Shown here: piece by piece, positions 1-12,875 of the stretch
Layout of the letters: each line of letters opens with the position of its first letter
Position numbering within the stretch: the stretch's first letter is position 1
Assembly: GCF_001640805.2 (NCBI RefSeq)
Contig: NC_066850.1
Span: forward strand, 9,458,510 to 9,522,509
Source of the DNA: Lates calcarifer
Taxonomy: Eukaryota > Chordata > Actinopteri > Centropomidae
Length of the DNA: 64,000 nucleotides
Direction of reading: 5' to 3'
Position numbers and translations under genes: made by a program
Notes under the pieces: generated by a model
Databases searched by the model: none
What the model was told of the DNA's origin: nothing
What the model saw: the letters and a program-made list of their open reading frames with translations, nothing else

Positions 1-269
1 TCATCCCAGCGAAGCAGACCCTGTGGAGTCTGTTCCCCATTTCTTTTTCAGGATCTGTGGTTTAATGATATGTGAGGTCTGAGGATCCCTGAGGGTTCTT
101 GAAGGGATTCAAAGGGGAACCAGCAAAATGAGGAAGACATTTCTTTGTATTTGAACACAGGCTCGTGAGAATGATACAGGAATAAGATCAAATGAGGTGT
201 TCAGCTCTCCCCCATTATCGCTCCTCCTATCGTGTATTTTGCTTCAGAGCAGTTTGAAAGGATTTAGAT
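1..269. other. Non-coding flank, nothing recognised
   Basis: Unique-looking A+T-rich DNA. I see no open frame of note, no repeat and no splice-bounded exon here. Confidence 0.5.
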
Positions 270-345
270 CGGTGGTCCCCAGCCTTTTTAGTCTGATGAA
301 CCCATATGTCGCTATCAGATGCCCCTTCATCTACCCCACCCATCA
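270..345 (+). mobile_element. Possible hAT-type transposon end
   Basis: The string GGTGGTCCCCAGCCTTTTTA resembles the terminal inverted repeat of hAT/Charlie-like DNA transposons, which typically begin CAGNGGTCCCCAACCTTTTT. The match decays after about 60 bases and I see no opposite end or target-site duplication. It would be a truncated non-coding relic. Family assignment is from memory; a chance match is possible. Confidence 0.35.
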
Positions 346-419
346 TACAATTGAATTCCCAGCATTTTGAGTGGTTATCCATGATGTGTGGCTACTATTT
401 GAACTATTGATTGTATTAG

Positions 420-930
420 ACCATTGTGGTGAAGATGGAGCTGAGCCAGAAGACAAAGCTTTTGATTTACCGGTCGATCTACGCTCCAGCCATCACCTAT
501 GGTCATGAACTTTGGTTTGTGACCTAAAGAATTGATTTAGACTGTGAATACAAGCTGAAATGAGGGTGGCTGGGACTCACTATTGGATGGATAGGGGTAA
601 GGAGATCAGATATCCAGAGGGAGCTAGGAGTAGAGCCACTGCTAATTAGCATCGAAAGGAACCAGTTGAGGTGGTTCGAACATCCGATCAGGGTACTTCC
701 TTGGTGCCTTCCAGTGGAGGTTTTCAAAGCATATCCAACTGGTGGGAGGCCCTGGAATAAACCCAGAACATGTTGCAGAGACTATATATCTCAAGTGGGC
801 TGGGAACACCTTGGAGGCGGGACCAGAAAACATTACTGCCAAGAGGGACCTTTGGACTACCTTGCTTAACCTGCTGCCATCACGACCCAACTCCAAATGA
901 GTGGCAGAAAATGGATGGGTGGATCAATCA
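420..930 (+). mobile_element. RTE-clade (Rex3-like) LINE, 3' end, decayed
   Basis: This is the 3' end of a non-LTR retrotransposon, covering the C-terminal part of the reverse-transcriptase ORF and the 3' tail. From 432 a frame reads KMELSQKTKLLIYRSIY, then AITYGHELW, matching the region after the catalytic domain where related elements have 'YGCETW'. A second block at 648-850 reads RWFEHPIRVLPWCLP and then GRPWNKPRTCCRDYISQVGWEHLG, here split over frames, which is the usual arginine-rich RT tail. The element ends in ATGGATGG-type repeats near 912-922, as in Rex3/RTE elements that terminate in short GATG repeats. A stop at 525, frame changes and lack of the endonuclease and RT core show a dead, 5'-truncated copy. 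Strand and LINE identity are secure; the RTE/Rex3 label is likely but unconfirmed. Confidence 0.8.
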
Positions 931-3900
931 CCACCAAAAGATCACCAATTTGTTATCCTGATTGGATGTTACGTTCCTTCCAAACAGAAACATATGGATA
1001 TATTTTCCATTCAAATATTCAGTCTTTCCATGGACCACCTGGTAACTGCAGGTTTAGATGGCAACTAGTGGGATTTTACCTGCTTGCATCTTTTGAGTGT
1101 GGTGGAAAAACCTTCACAATAATTTCTTACACTTACATCAAAATGACTAGACACCTTCTTATTGTCTGTTGAAAATGGAGATGAAAAGTGGAAAATGTAA
1201 GCGAACAAAGAGGGTGAAGAAAATAAAAGAAGAGAAAAAGAATTTCCTTTGGGACTAGAAGATGAATTTACAGAAGTCTTTGATGTCTCAGAATATTATG
1301 TTTTTCACTTATTCACACTCCTCATCTTTGCTCACCAGCCAGACTTCAACTTTTCTTTAGGTATAGTTACTTTTTATACCTAGATTTTTTTTTATAGACT
1401 CTGCCTGTTTTATCTGACAAGGTACACTGAAGCTTTGCCTTAGTGAAGGAGGGAGCCTGAAAAAGAATTAAAGTACCACAACCAAAACCAGCCAACCACT
1501 GAAGGCAACAATGTGAGAAATGGCAGAAATCGATACAGCATTTCAACTTATCCCCCCTCAAGGATGTTGGGAAGAAAGGATGACTGAGAAGCAGCAGGAG
1601 TCTTAACATGGAAGAGCAACCAGATAATTGAAGGGAAAAGAGCTCAGCATCTAATTCTATTATCAGATGGGCCCTGCTGCAGACACTGTGTTGTGTGTAC
1701 GCACTATGAAGGAGACCTGGAGGTGACAGAGAAAAATACATCTTTGTAGGTGTTTTCAAATCATCAGAGGAGCACATGAGATGCAGTACCACAAAAAAAT
1801 CAATGGGCAACCTCCTTGATCTTGCAGAATTTAGAGAAAAGTTCAGTTTTGGGTTGTTTTGGTCTTATTTTTGTAGTTTCTGCAATTATTCCAGTGGTAA
1901 GATTTTACTCAGCATAGTACAGGAGGCTACGGGGACAAGGCAACTAAAAATGATATATTCTTGCCTTTCAGTTCTGATCTGTTTCATCATGCTGACTTTT
2001 TACAAACAAATCATGAGAGGAGTATACATTATGTCAAATGATGTCAGAAATGATTCATTCTGGGCAGTATTGGTCCAGACTGCAATTAAGCTGATACAGC
2101 AAACAGGCTGAAATGTATCAAAATAATGGCTTCTTTTACCGCAACCTTGCTACCACTACGTTTCACCTGTTTCACTAACTTTTTAATGAGAACCTGGTAA
2201 AATACATGGAAGATGACACAAGGCCAACATATACTTCTGGGTCACCTCTTTTCAATTTCTTTTTCTGACGTGGACATCAGGGAAAACACATCCATCTTAC
2301 CGTGGTTACCAAAAGGACTTGCTTATTCAGATCACACATAAGCAGGAGCACACAATCGGTTTTCTATTCTTAGAAAATTTATTTTCTTTTCTGAAAGTGA
2401 CTGACTTTGGTGCTACCTGGTTGCATTATTCAAAAAAATAAAAACTAATGCACAAATCAGCACCAGCTTTCACAGGATGTTATCATTTTCCAATGAACAA
2501 ACACTTATGCTAGTAGAATAATTTCATATGTGCTAAACTGTCAATAAATAGACATGTAATGGCTTTAATTTACAAGTCAAATACATTTTCTTAGGTTGTT
2601 CTGCAAAAATAGGCCTTGTGAAAGGTTTAAATAAAACTTTCATAAAGGAAAAGCATTTTGTATTTTATAACCTATTAAGAATTAATCTGTTGTTAACATT
2701 GTTGGCAGCTGATTTAGGAAAGTGCTTAAAATTAATTTGCATTTTTAGAACCATGGGAACAATGAAGAATAAACTGCTGGGCCATGGTGGCCGTGATGAA
2801 TTTCCTCTAATGGCCTCATTCTGCTTTCAATTTTGCAAAGCAGTGGACGGGTTTTGTTTTCAGTTCCAAATAACTTGGTTTAGAAGTCAATTTAAGGTTG
2901 GCTTTTGTTTACAACATTGTAACCCAGGTCACCACAATGGAACTGATAAGTAAAAAGTTCAAACCGATAGGAGAAAATAAGCCTTCTGTGGTTTAAGGAA
3001 AAGGGGAAATTTAGTCAATGACAAGTTTTTAGAGATAAAAACAAGTTAACATCTTAGTTGCTTGTGTTTTGGAAGAAAAATGACTCCTCTTGCAAACTGC
3101 AGGAAATTACGTGACTTAAATGTAAAAAATGTAATCCCTGAAAAATCATGTGTCAGTGAACCACCATGATAGGTATCATCCCTGATGCATAAAGTAGGGT
3201 CAATATGCTATTACGTTAAGTAGGTCTCATGTGAGTGAGACCCGACAGACAGAGTGATGACAAAGGGGTGACAAAATGTCATACACAGACTTCCAGTGAC
3301 ACACCATCTCTCTATCTCCTCACTCTGCTCCACACACAGCAAATAAATCCATAAGCACTGTGTTGGAGCGTGTTGCCATTTTCTGCTGTCACCATCATTT
3401 TATTCTCCCGTTAATATTTCCCCACCTCCCTCTCTGTCTTTCTCTCCCGCAGGCCTTGGTTGCCACATTTGCTCCGCCAGCATAATATCCACCTGCTCTT
3501 GTCATACTGCCTGGCATTTCATCCCCAACTCGGGGCATGCGGGTACAGGGAAGGGCACAACTGAAATTCTGAACATATATATTACATACAAGATACATGG
3601 TAATGTGCATGTGTAAAACAGGCAGCTGCATGAATGTGGAAGATTACACCACACGTGACTCCATGCATGCCTACACTGGTGTGTTTCTGTATGTGTGCTG
3701 GATCCATTCCCCCCTCTGAAATACTGGCACTCTATCCTAATAAGCTCACTGTTGACAAATAGATGCATCACCACTGTGGGTCATTCTGGTGACCCGGTTA
3801 GTAATGAGGAGAAAGAAGAATAAGAGATGAGACAGGGAGAGGACAGAAGTCAGGCTGTTCTTTACTGAGAAAAGAGCTAAAGTGTTTGAGATGTCACTGC

Positions 3901-4119
3901 AGGATATATTCAGTCCAGCTGAAAAATATTTATGATCTATTTACAGCAAAGGTGAAGTAGAAAATGGAGGAAATGTGAATCTGTGAGGAGATCTGGAGTT
4001 CCTGATAGGGCAGGAGCTGTTTGAGAAAAACAGGCATCACAGTAATACGTGGTCCACTAAGAAATGTTTTTATATTATCAATGGTTTGATTAAATGTCTA
4101 TATGTCATTTGGAAGAGGT
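931..4119. other. Non-coding A+T-rich DNA
   Basis: No recognisable gene or repeat. A purine-rich run lies at about 1170-1255. A minus-strand open segment of 147 codons at 1367-1810 matches no family I know. One POU octamer (reverse ATTTGCAT) is at 2735-2742. Confidence 0.5.
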
Positions 4120-4303
4120 CGCCTGCCTGGTTCTTGAAGATGTTTTGCCTCACCTTGTTCGAAAGGCTTCTTCAGTTCTAATTGACTTGTTTGAAGAAAC
4201 CTTTTAAGAGGCTTCCTCTTGGACCAGTGGGTAGTCAGAACTGAGGAAGCCTTTTGGATCAGAGGGGAGATGTCTTCAAGAACCTCATGCAAGTCCAGTT
4301 GTT
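4120..4303. mobile_element. Penelope-like element-associated repeat, inverted pair
   Basis: The left arm (4131-4179) carries CTTGAAGATGTTTTGCCTC and GGCTTCTTCAGTTCT. The right arm (4236-4282) carries the imperfect reverse complement, CAGAACTGAGGAAGCC and GATGTCTTCAAGAAC, followed by AAGTCCAGTTG. The unit is one I associate with teleost Penelope-like (Neptune/Poseidon-type) retroelements, downstream of the GIY-YIG part of their ORF. The two head-to-head copies could fold into a hairpin with a loop of about 55 bases. No protein-coding part is left. A related single copy is at 36933-37100. Element class is from memory. Confidence 0.6.
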
Positions 4304-5933
4304 TTTGTTTTTGTTGAGCCAGCTATTTCCCTCGGGTGTTGGTGGAGACCAAAAGCAGAGCTCAAAGGAGAGTGAATAATAACCTTATATTCATTTGGTA
4401 GCTTGACTCCAATTGAATGTGATTATTGATCTGTATCTGCTGGATGTGTAAATAGTAAAAAGTGTTTGTATTGTGTCAGTGATGTGTCTGCTGTCCCAGA
4501 CATAAATCTACTGGCACTGACATTTATATTGCTCAACTGCTCAATGCCAAGTAGTATTACACCAGTATACGAATATTGTTTGGCTCCTGGGCTGCCATGT
4601 ATAATCTACTGTATGGACAGTACGTAATTGGAACATATCAAGGAGGAAGAGTATACACAATGCACAGGACAGGAGGTGCGGTGGGGTGGGGGGGCAACAG
4701 GGGACCAACTTTGCCTTGAGGGCCCCTGACAGGTTTGTCTGACCATGAGCGCCAATGTTGTTTAACAGCAGAAAATGGTCCAAAAAGTAGTAGTTGTCAG
4801 TGGTTTCAGATCCCAGAGGAGTCGAGCTTCATTTTAACAATCTCTCCTGATGCGTCATCCAGAAAAAGAAAAGCATTCTGACAAAAAAAAGTCTACTCTA
4901 AGACATTAAATAAAATGTGCTTGGTTGACTTCAGGTGGATTAGTCCAGTTTGTCTGGTGCAATGCTTGATTAAATCAGTTATTTTATTCAAATTATATTT
5001 TATATTTTTACAGTGAAATGTGTCCTTCCTGTCAAAAGTTGAAAAATGTTGCTTCCTTTGCCTCAACATGTGCTTGTTTGTGGATGACTTCTGCTTGATT
5101 TATGCTCCTTTTATTCTTCTGCTCTACAAAATCAATGAGCAAGGTTATTACATTTAATGAAAACTAAAGCTTAAAGGAAAAACCATATAAAGAGAAAAAC
5201 CCTTGGGCACAAATGTAACACTAGTCAAGTCTTCTTTATCTAAGCCAACTTAATCCAAGGACAATAGCTGTTAATAGTGAAAACAAAAGATGATGGAGAA
5301 AGAATATATTGTAGGATCTGAGAGTTGATTTCATTTTGAAAAGCTTAACTTTAAGATCAATAACTAATAATTATTACTGAATCATATCGTTGAGTGAAGC
5401 ACCACAGCTCCAGCTGGTCCAGCAGATCCACACAAACCAATCTGTCTGCAGATGGGGTGACACCTTTAAGATTAAGCTCCTTTTACGTAGACGGAGAACT
5501 TGTGAGGGTGTTAAAAGTGTGAGTCGTCTTTTAAAAGCATTGGGACCTGACCTTGAAGCCATTAATGCACTAATTTGACTGATAAGTGCTCTCCCCAGAG
5601 TCGTTATCGTCTCTTAATCCTTATCATCCTATGCCCACCTGATTGTTTCGCAGCGGCTGGTTGCGTTTGTGATCAGAAGGAGGAGGAGGAGGAGGGACAA
5701 AGATGAGTGAAGGGGCTTTAAATAGAAGTACAGCTACTGGGTTTCTTTGCACGCAAGCAGGGTCCCACGAGATGCACCTTCCTCGCCATATTAGGAGGGA
5801 GTAATGATGACCACTTGGTTGCACTTGTTGCTAATTCAAGACTTGAGGTGTGTGAAGCTCTTAATGTAGTTGGCCGGGAACCTGTGAGTGGAGAGAGGCT
5901 ATATTGGGACATAAATCGCAGTGTTATCTATTT
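4304..5933. other. Non-coding DNA with one dual-strand open segment
   Basis: No gene recognised. A segment at about 5374-5578 is open for 62 codons on both strands, but neither product looks like a known protein. A (GGA)n run lies at 5677-5694. Confidence 0.45.
5677..5694 (+). repeat. (AGG)n microsatellite
   Basis: Six consecutive AGG/GGA triplets within a purine-rich tract. Confidence 0.85.
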
Positions 5934-5950
5934 TGTGTGTGTGTGTGTGT
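5934..5950 (+). repeat. (TG)n microsatellite
   Basis: About eight uninterrupted TG units. Confidence 0.9.
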
Positions 5951-6844
5951 AGGTGTTTTTGTGGAGGTCTGTGAATGTGCGCATGTGGTCATATGAGGTA
6001 GAGCCGTGTCTGACAGACCTCTCTAATTGAACCAAGGAGGAGAAGGAGGAGGAAGAGAAAGGGAACGAGGGACGCCAACTCCCACAATCTAATACAGCTG
6101 AGATATTGTCTGCTGATCATCAGGAGGGGAGGGGGTGGCTGGGTTGAGGGGGTGGGTTGTGGAGAGATAGCAAGTACAGCAGTGTACAATAAAAAGCTCC
6201 TTTCAGCCCCAAATGAAATATCTCTCTCTCCCATGCTCTGTGTCTCTCTCTCTCCTGGGAAGGTGGGGGGTGGTAATTGGTGTTAAAAATAGTTGCCTCT
6301 ATAGTAGGTCACTGTATCACACACTGCTTCCTTAAATAATGCATAAACAAAGCCTAAAAAGGAGTTCTAAAGACCCTATTATGGGTCACAGTGCGACAGA
6401 GTGGTGGCCTCAATAATTCTCATATCAGCTTTAGTTTGTCTGTATTCAAAAGCCTACACATGTATTAATATTATATTAAATCAGAGCTCAAAATAACTCC
6501 TTTTTGTACACATAATGAGGCAATCTGGTATTTCATGCAACAGTAAGATTATTCGGTATAAAAACTCATTCTATATACATTTAATATACCAATGAAAAGG
6601 TTCATACATACAGTCACCATTCATGCTTTACATTATATTCTTTCAGCTCCTCCTTTAAAAAAGCCAGAAAAGAATGGGAGCTAAACAATTCCTGAATTTA
6701 AAAAAATCAAACAAATGTATAGATTTGAATAGAAAAATACAAGATACCTAAAAAAAAAATTGGTTTTAAAAAGGAAAACATTTAGTCTAAAACTGTGCTG
6801 GCAGCTCTGAGAAATTGGCAGGTATGATGTTTGCCATGCCCACT
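5951..6844. other. Non-coding DNA with purine-rich stretch
   Basis: It contains a GGA-rich run at 6034-6060 and a G-quadruplex-prone tract at 6126-6156, then plain A+T-rich sequence. I see no gene. Confidence 0.5.
6126..6156 (+). other. G-quadruplex-prone tract
   Basis: Five runs of three or more G (6126-6129, 6131-6135, 6141-6143, 6148-6152, 6154-6156) are separated by loops of 1 to 5 bases. This satisfies the usual G3+N1-7 pattern on the + strand. Confidence 0.7.
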
Positions 6845-7198
6845 AAACCACATTATTGACATTAATAAAAAATCATGAAAAGTCTGGAGATCCAAGTTAT
6901 TACACTCCAGGCGAACATGAATGCCTAACTCAAATTTCATGGCAGTCCTCCCAATAGTTGGCAAAGTATTTCACTCACAACCACAAATGTCAACCCAATC
7001 CAATCAATCCTCTGGTGATCATGAACGTCTGTACAAAATTTGGTGCAAATCTACGTAGTCTGTAGGGTTCATCCTCTGGGAACCATGAATGTTCCAGACC
7101 TCATGGCAATCCATTTATGAATTGTTGTAAGATTTCTATCTGGACCAAAGTGGTGGACCAACAGTCCATGACTGCCATTCCTAGAGCTAAGTTGCTAG
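6845..7198 (+). repeat. Teleost modular interspersed repeat, copy A
   Basis: The sequence has modules of the form GAACATGAATG, AAATTTCATGGCAGTCC, CCAATAGTTG, AAAGTATTTCACTC. They are followed by ACCACAAATGTCAACC and two further diverged modules around 7010-7065 and 7070-7150. It ends in TCTGGACCAAAGTGGTGGAC and a CCATTCCTAGAGC tail. This is a repeat I recall as abundant in fish, built of internally repeated modules of about 100 bases. It has no coding capacity and I cannot give it a family name. Copy B is on the same strand at 24860-25405; copy C is reversed at 51535-51700. Confidence 0.7.
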
Positions 7199-8825
7199 TA
7201 ATATATACAATAAGGTCAAAGGTCAGAATAGAAAACCACTTGCAGGCGTGGCTGTTTGTCAGCTTCACCCTCATGCCTGGGTGAAAATGGCTGAGCTAAA
7301 TCGAGGGTCATGACTTCAAAACAATAACCATTACCATTCAGAAACTGCACAGACATACAGGAGCAAGGTCAAATTGAACTGCATTAGCAGGCATAAGCCA
7401 TGATATTACAGAGAGCTTTCCTTGAATCAAGGTCAGTGAAAAGACAGAAACACATAGTGGCAAGGAGTAAATTATGAGAATACCCTCTGGCCTGAGCAGC
7501 CATGGCCCAGAGCTAACAAGTCATTACTGTAACAGGGATAATGTAGGGGAGAGATTTCCACATTCTGCAGAGAATACATTAAAAATAAATCAAGGATCAG
7601 TCACACATCTTTATAATTAGTTCATTGTTTGGGCAAAAGTTTCTCCACCAAGTGCCTTACTTAATGCAGGACTGTGCAGAAATCACAAATCATATAACTT
7701 TTTTCTCTTATACCTGAAACCATTCTTTCATGTGATTCCAATTGATCAGTGAACCCAACTCTGATTGAATCCTAGCTGTCCCCTTTTGAAGTGCATGTGC
7801 TCAATTTCCATTTGCTGTTCTTGTTCTCTCGTCCAATGCTGACGCCACCTCTGCAGCTCTCTTGACACTCTGCTCAATTCAGGATTCATCAGGCCACAGT
7901 AAGAAGCTCAAGTCTCGAGTGGCCCTCATTGCTGGCTTGCGGCGGCCATACAGTGTGAGACAAAAGAATCTGGGTGATGAGCAAAGGCAGACAATATTTG
8001 TTGACATCTTGTTTTATCGCTGGTGCCACCAACAACACAGTGTTTACAGTGTGAATAAAGAAAAGGGTACACATGCTGGAGATAGAAATAAATACTGTGT
8101 ATTATGTGTTGATGTCTTTCCCTGTCCCTCTGAGGACACTTGAGTGCAGCTATTGATCAACAGCCAGTCTGACAGCTGGGCTAGAGCCATTAAGATTTGT
8201 AGGTGTAAACAACGTAGTAGAAAGACGACCCTGCACATTCCCATTGCGTAAACCAGTTCCCGGCACGGAAAATGATCTTCTGCAAGCAAGACAGCATCAA
8301 AACATCCAGCCATGGATTCACTGACAGTAGCGAACAAATAAATATGCCTACAATTAGTGTGCATATGGAGCCACACAGTCATGCTTTCTCAGTTCCAATG
8401 AATCAAAGTAATTAAACCATGTGACATAAAAAAAACATTTTTCTTTGCCTAGTGGACTCTGTGATTGAAATGTCCTTCATAAAACATCTAATTGTTGACT
8501 TCACTCCTTTGGGCATCTGCTCCACCTCTCTGGGAGAAGGACAGGCTAAGCCACAGGCAGAGCTTAGCATAAGTATGAAATCACTAATGTGGCAATAAAT
8601 GCTCCGACTGAAAGTCATGGGAGCAGGGACTGTAGAGGAGGCAGATATAGCAGCACTCCTGTGTCTTCTATAGGTGGACTGCATAAAATCATATGACATT
8701 AATGCATTCCATTTATGGCTCAGCAGCCAATGTGTGCATAAAGGATGTTAAAGGTGTCACTCAGTGCCATGCCGCAACTGAAGGCAAGCTATGCAGCATT
8801 ACAGGTTGGGTATGTGTCAGTTTAG
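7199..8825. other. Non-coding DNA, nothing recognised
   Basis: A + strand frame of 93 codons ends at 8143 and minus-strand frames of 112 and 95 codons lie at 8044-8382 and 8412-8699. None resembles a known protein or has convincing splice borders. Confidence 0.45.
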
Positions 8826-8842
8826 GTGTGTGTGTGTGTGTG
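8826..8842 (+). repeat. (GT)n microsatellite
   Basis: About eight GT units. Confidence 0.9.
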
Positions 8843-9863
8843 GGCGGATAAATCTGCTTCAACATTTCATTAATAAAAATAGAGCATTAAGATGCTGTTG
8901 GAGCTGACTCAAAAGAGGTTGGTTTACAAACAGTTCAGATAGCTGATTGGACAAAGAGAAGTTCCAATAGAAACATACCAAATCATTATCGGCCAGATGT
9001 TTCTGCGGATAAATCCTCCAAGTGGCATATAAAGTAAAAGCCCGCAGGGACTTATGGTTTGATGAAGTTGTTTTGTATGTGTGATATGCTGTGTTTCTTA
9101 TCAAACATGCATAGCCTCATAGCAGCATATCTTTCTGAGTGCAGATGTTAAACTGGAGCTGTCTGTATCTGGAACCTGTTAGAAACTGTAAGCCCCAAGA
9201 TCTGTTCCTGTCTCTGTTTGTTTCCAAGGTGCATCTAGAAGCACAGGTTTAGACTTTGTATCACAAAATATAATGGCTATGTACCCTCTGCATGGTTCTC
9301 TCAAACAGAGTGGAATGTTTAACATCAACATTTTTGGTACTACAGTTTAATCAAACAACTCAAGGTGTCAAGATGGTGTAACCAGTGATCAGTACTGCAA
9401 TCCCACTGAGAATCAACATGTTCAGCTAATTGTTTTGCTTTGCTAGTTGGTGTGAGTCCACTGTCTAACATCTAGCACCAGTAATTTTTGTGGACCACAG
9501 CAAGGAGAGAACTCCAGTGAGTACTAGATTTACAGATAGTGGCTGATAAACAAAGACAATTTCAATAGGATATCCATGTTGCTCTGCTTGTGCTGTAAGT
9601 AGTCAACTGTTTGCAAACTCATTAGCTGTAATCCAGTAGTAAATCACAGCTATTAGTGCTATAAGCATCTCAACATATTTGTAACTTGCCAAATATGTAA
9701 ATAAACAACATATCAACATTAAGAGAAATGTAATCAGGTCACAATTTCCTATAAAGTGCATTTTCAGTTGCAGTCTAGTTGTATATACATATAATTCCTA
9801 GGAGACTGGGTTGTTTACCTGGGTTTCTTGAAGTTGGAAGCAGGGCCTAATTTCAGCTGATGC

Positions 9864-9877
9864 TAATTAATGCAAAT
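9864..9877 (+). promoter_or_regulatory. Homeodomain plus POU octamer site
   Basis: TAATTAATGCAAAT joins a TAATTA homeodomain core directly to a perfect ATGCAAAT octamer, a plausible composite site for a POU/homeodomain factor. Binding is inferred. Confidence 0.35.
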
Positions 9878-11751
9878 GGAAAACACGTTTCAAACCTGTG
9901 AACTTGGTTTGACATCTTTTTTGCCAGTTAGTTAATGAAAAAGGTCCATTAGTTTGATGACACTGCAGTGTTGTGATGTGTAGCTGCTCCTGAGCATAAG
10001 TGACCATAGTTTCTTGTGAGTTGGTGGCACTGTGTATAATAGGATTTAATAAAAGCGGGAGTCAAACAGTGTTTTTCCATTTAAAAAACATCCCGTTTGG
10101 TGCCAGAGGATGCCTTGGCACTCAGAATATAGCTTTATTCATTGAAAACACTGTTTGTTTGTGTTGCTGCTGGGGAGTGGAATGACAAAGACAAATACAA
10201 TGTGGAGGATGTTAGCTATACACACACAATCGGATGGATGACAGCAGCATCTGTTTGGTTACATATATGTTGAATGTCAGTGCAGAGGAAGTAGATCTGT
10301 AAAACTTCAGCTAACCCTTCACACAGCTACCTACAGAGAACTTTGAATTGTTTCCAAAACCTTTATCCTGTCTGATATGATTACTCACATAGGCATGGGA
10401 ATTCCATCACAGGAGAGAGTGTCACATATATGACGATAAACTCTTTCAAGTCAGCTTCCCATGGCTCTGTGAGTAATACAGAGGCACTGAAGCATATTAA
10501 AACAGCTTCCATTTTATCCTTCCTCTGATTCATTAGCAGATAAACCCTACTCACTGCAAGAACAATAGAACTACTGGCCATGACAGATAGGATGCTTCAG
10601 CCATGCCAAGCACTTAGTAATGCACCCATATGGAGAGGCATTTTCTTCTTGTTTTCCCCCTCATCACCCTGGGGCACGATAGCTTTAGCTAAACGCCTCA
10701 AAAGCAAATACTGACACTACCCAAGTGCAAGTGCTGGGGCTCGCAGATGCTCCAAGAGAGGAGCCAGCTGGATGGAAAAGACAGCAGGGAGGCTGTAAAA
10801 GAGGAAAGCAGGGAAAGGAGACGTGTGTCAAGTTATTTCGTTGGACACCGTGGAGCTGTGGCCAGGATGCTACAGTAACCAGATGGACTTGCTGTGAGGC
10901 ATATTTCATATTTCACACCACAACCAGTCCAGTTTTTTAGGCACTACTTTGGCAGTGTCTCGTGGCAACACCTGACACATCAAAAGGAGTGACCTAGATA
11001 GTGACTGTGTGCAGATGTGTTCATGTGATGTGTGCATGGACTTTGTAAGTACATCCTCATATGCTGACCAACAATCGTGCAGGTTTTGGATTTACTTCCT
11101 GAAGAAAACTTGACTCCTTAGTGGCACATTGTCCATTAACTGCCAAGAATTTCTACTTCTGTGTGTTTCCCTGGCTAATACTAACTGCTCTGACTGGCTG
11201 ACAAGAGTCTTGGCCTCGCCAATTTACCAGCGCCTACGTACCGGGGCGGACAGGTGGCTGGTCAGATGCCCAGCTCCTCTGCACCACAGTGGAAGATCGC
11301 TACCTTTCTGACTGGGCAGATGTCAGATACTTGGCAGGACTGCCATCCAGATTCCCCTACAGAATGTCTCCAGATGGGCTACCACTCTTCACCAGAGATA
11401 AAAGCAGTCTTCCTGTCCCTGAATCTGTTTCAGACACTTTTCCCCTCCTGTCTGTTTTCAGTTGGCTGGTTCCACTTTTAATAGCTCACATAGTCAAGTG
11501 ATGAAGGCAGTCTGGTGGCCAAGACACTGATCACTAATGAGGGGTAGGACTCTGACTTACCCACATTCTAGCTCTCCTCCTGGGATCACTGCAGGGAGCC
11601 TCTCAATTCATCCTAACAATCCTTATAATGCTATATTCAGACCCACTTTGCTTTTCAATCAATGCTTTGTTGCTCACATTTCCTCTCTTTTTTTCCCCTT
11701 CCCTCCTGCAGTGGGCGATTGTATATTAAATCATTAACGGTTGTCCTAACA

Positions 11752-11759
11752 ATGCAAAT
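11752..11759 (+). promoter_or_regulatory. POU octamer ATGCAAAT
   Basis: Perfect octamer inside CTAACAATGCAAATTCC; part of the 9.8-16.9 kb cluster. Confidence 0.3.
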
Positions 11760-12875
11760 TCCCCATGTGCAGTGATCTGTCTATGGCAGCTCTTGACTTC
11801 ACAGAAGGAATGAAGTGGAGTACAGTAAAGGAGCTCATGAATAAGTGAACCTGACATTTCATATTTTGAAAAGTCACACCAGCTCTATTGTTATGAATAT
11901 TTTCAGTCGTAACTCAATTATTTTCACAAAGGAGTTGTGCCCCTGCCAACTCTTCAGCCTGCTTACACCCAGCCTACACTCAACCTACAAATTTTAGCTT
12001 GGCCAGTTCATGACACTAATAATGTGGAAGCCACTACACACTGTGTAAAGGTTTTTATTATGTGCTTATTCTGTAGAATCTTTGCAATTATTCTCATAGC
12101 AAATTTATTCTCTTTTTTTTTTTTTTTAAAGGAAAATGATTGTTTCTTCCATACATCATCCATTCATCCAGTCCATATACCTCAGTGTCCCCAGGTGGCA
12201 AGTGCACTTTGCTAAGAATCAATCAAGAATTTTAAAACCATATATAAACTAGCTTTGAAGTTTTAAAATACCGTAGTACTGCAATCAAATAAAGGCCTGA
12301 TAAAAAACATTAAAATGGGTGGAATTTCCTTTACTTTTATGGCCTGTGGTGTTGCCATGCTCACCACTCCATGAATTCCAAACACTTTTACTTTGTCTCA
12401 TTTTTTTGTGACTATTTGGAATCACCCTGAATTTATCAAGACAACAAGTCAACGTGTGGGAAGTGTTGCATTTGTATTAACAGCACACAACATCAACGGG
12501 AGATTGATAAAAACAAGATTAAGACAAAAGGCTCTTTCTTTAAAGTGGAAGTAAGTGAACCTAACAAACTAAGTGCCTATTGGAGAATTACAACTAAATT
12601 TGATTGTAAGGAGTGGGCCATAAAAATCAATCAATCAATCACTGTGCTCTTCCTGGTGCCTCTAAAGCCCGATAATGTCACATCCAGTGCCAAGTAAAAA
12701 CAATCCCCCTCCTCCTTTGCAATTATATGCTTGTACCTCAAGGCAGAGTTAAATCCTAAATCCAAAATCGCAATTCCTGTCACACTTAGATTAGTGGCCT
12801 CTTAGTTGATGCTATTTCACATTGAAAAGTGATATTATCACGCTACATTGGCTCCTCAGAGCAAGAGGGGGAGAA

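Noticed and set aside
1367..1810. 147-codon minus-strand open frame
   Set aside because: Leu/Cys/Ser-rich without recognisable domain or conserved motif.
7862..8143. 93-codon + strand frame with arginine-rich segment
   Set aside because: No family resemblance, no splice support, and overlapping open frames on the other strand.
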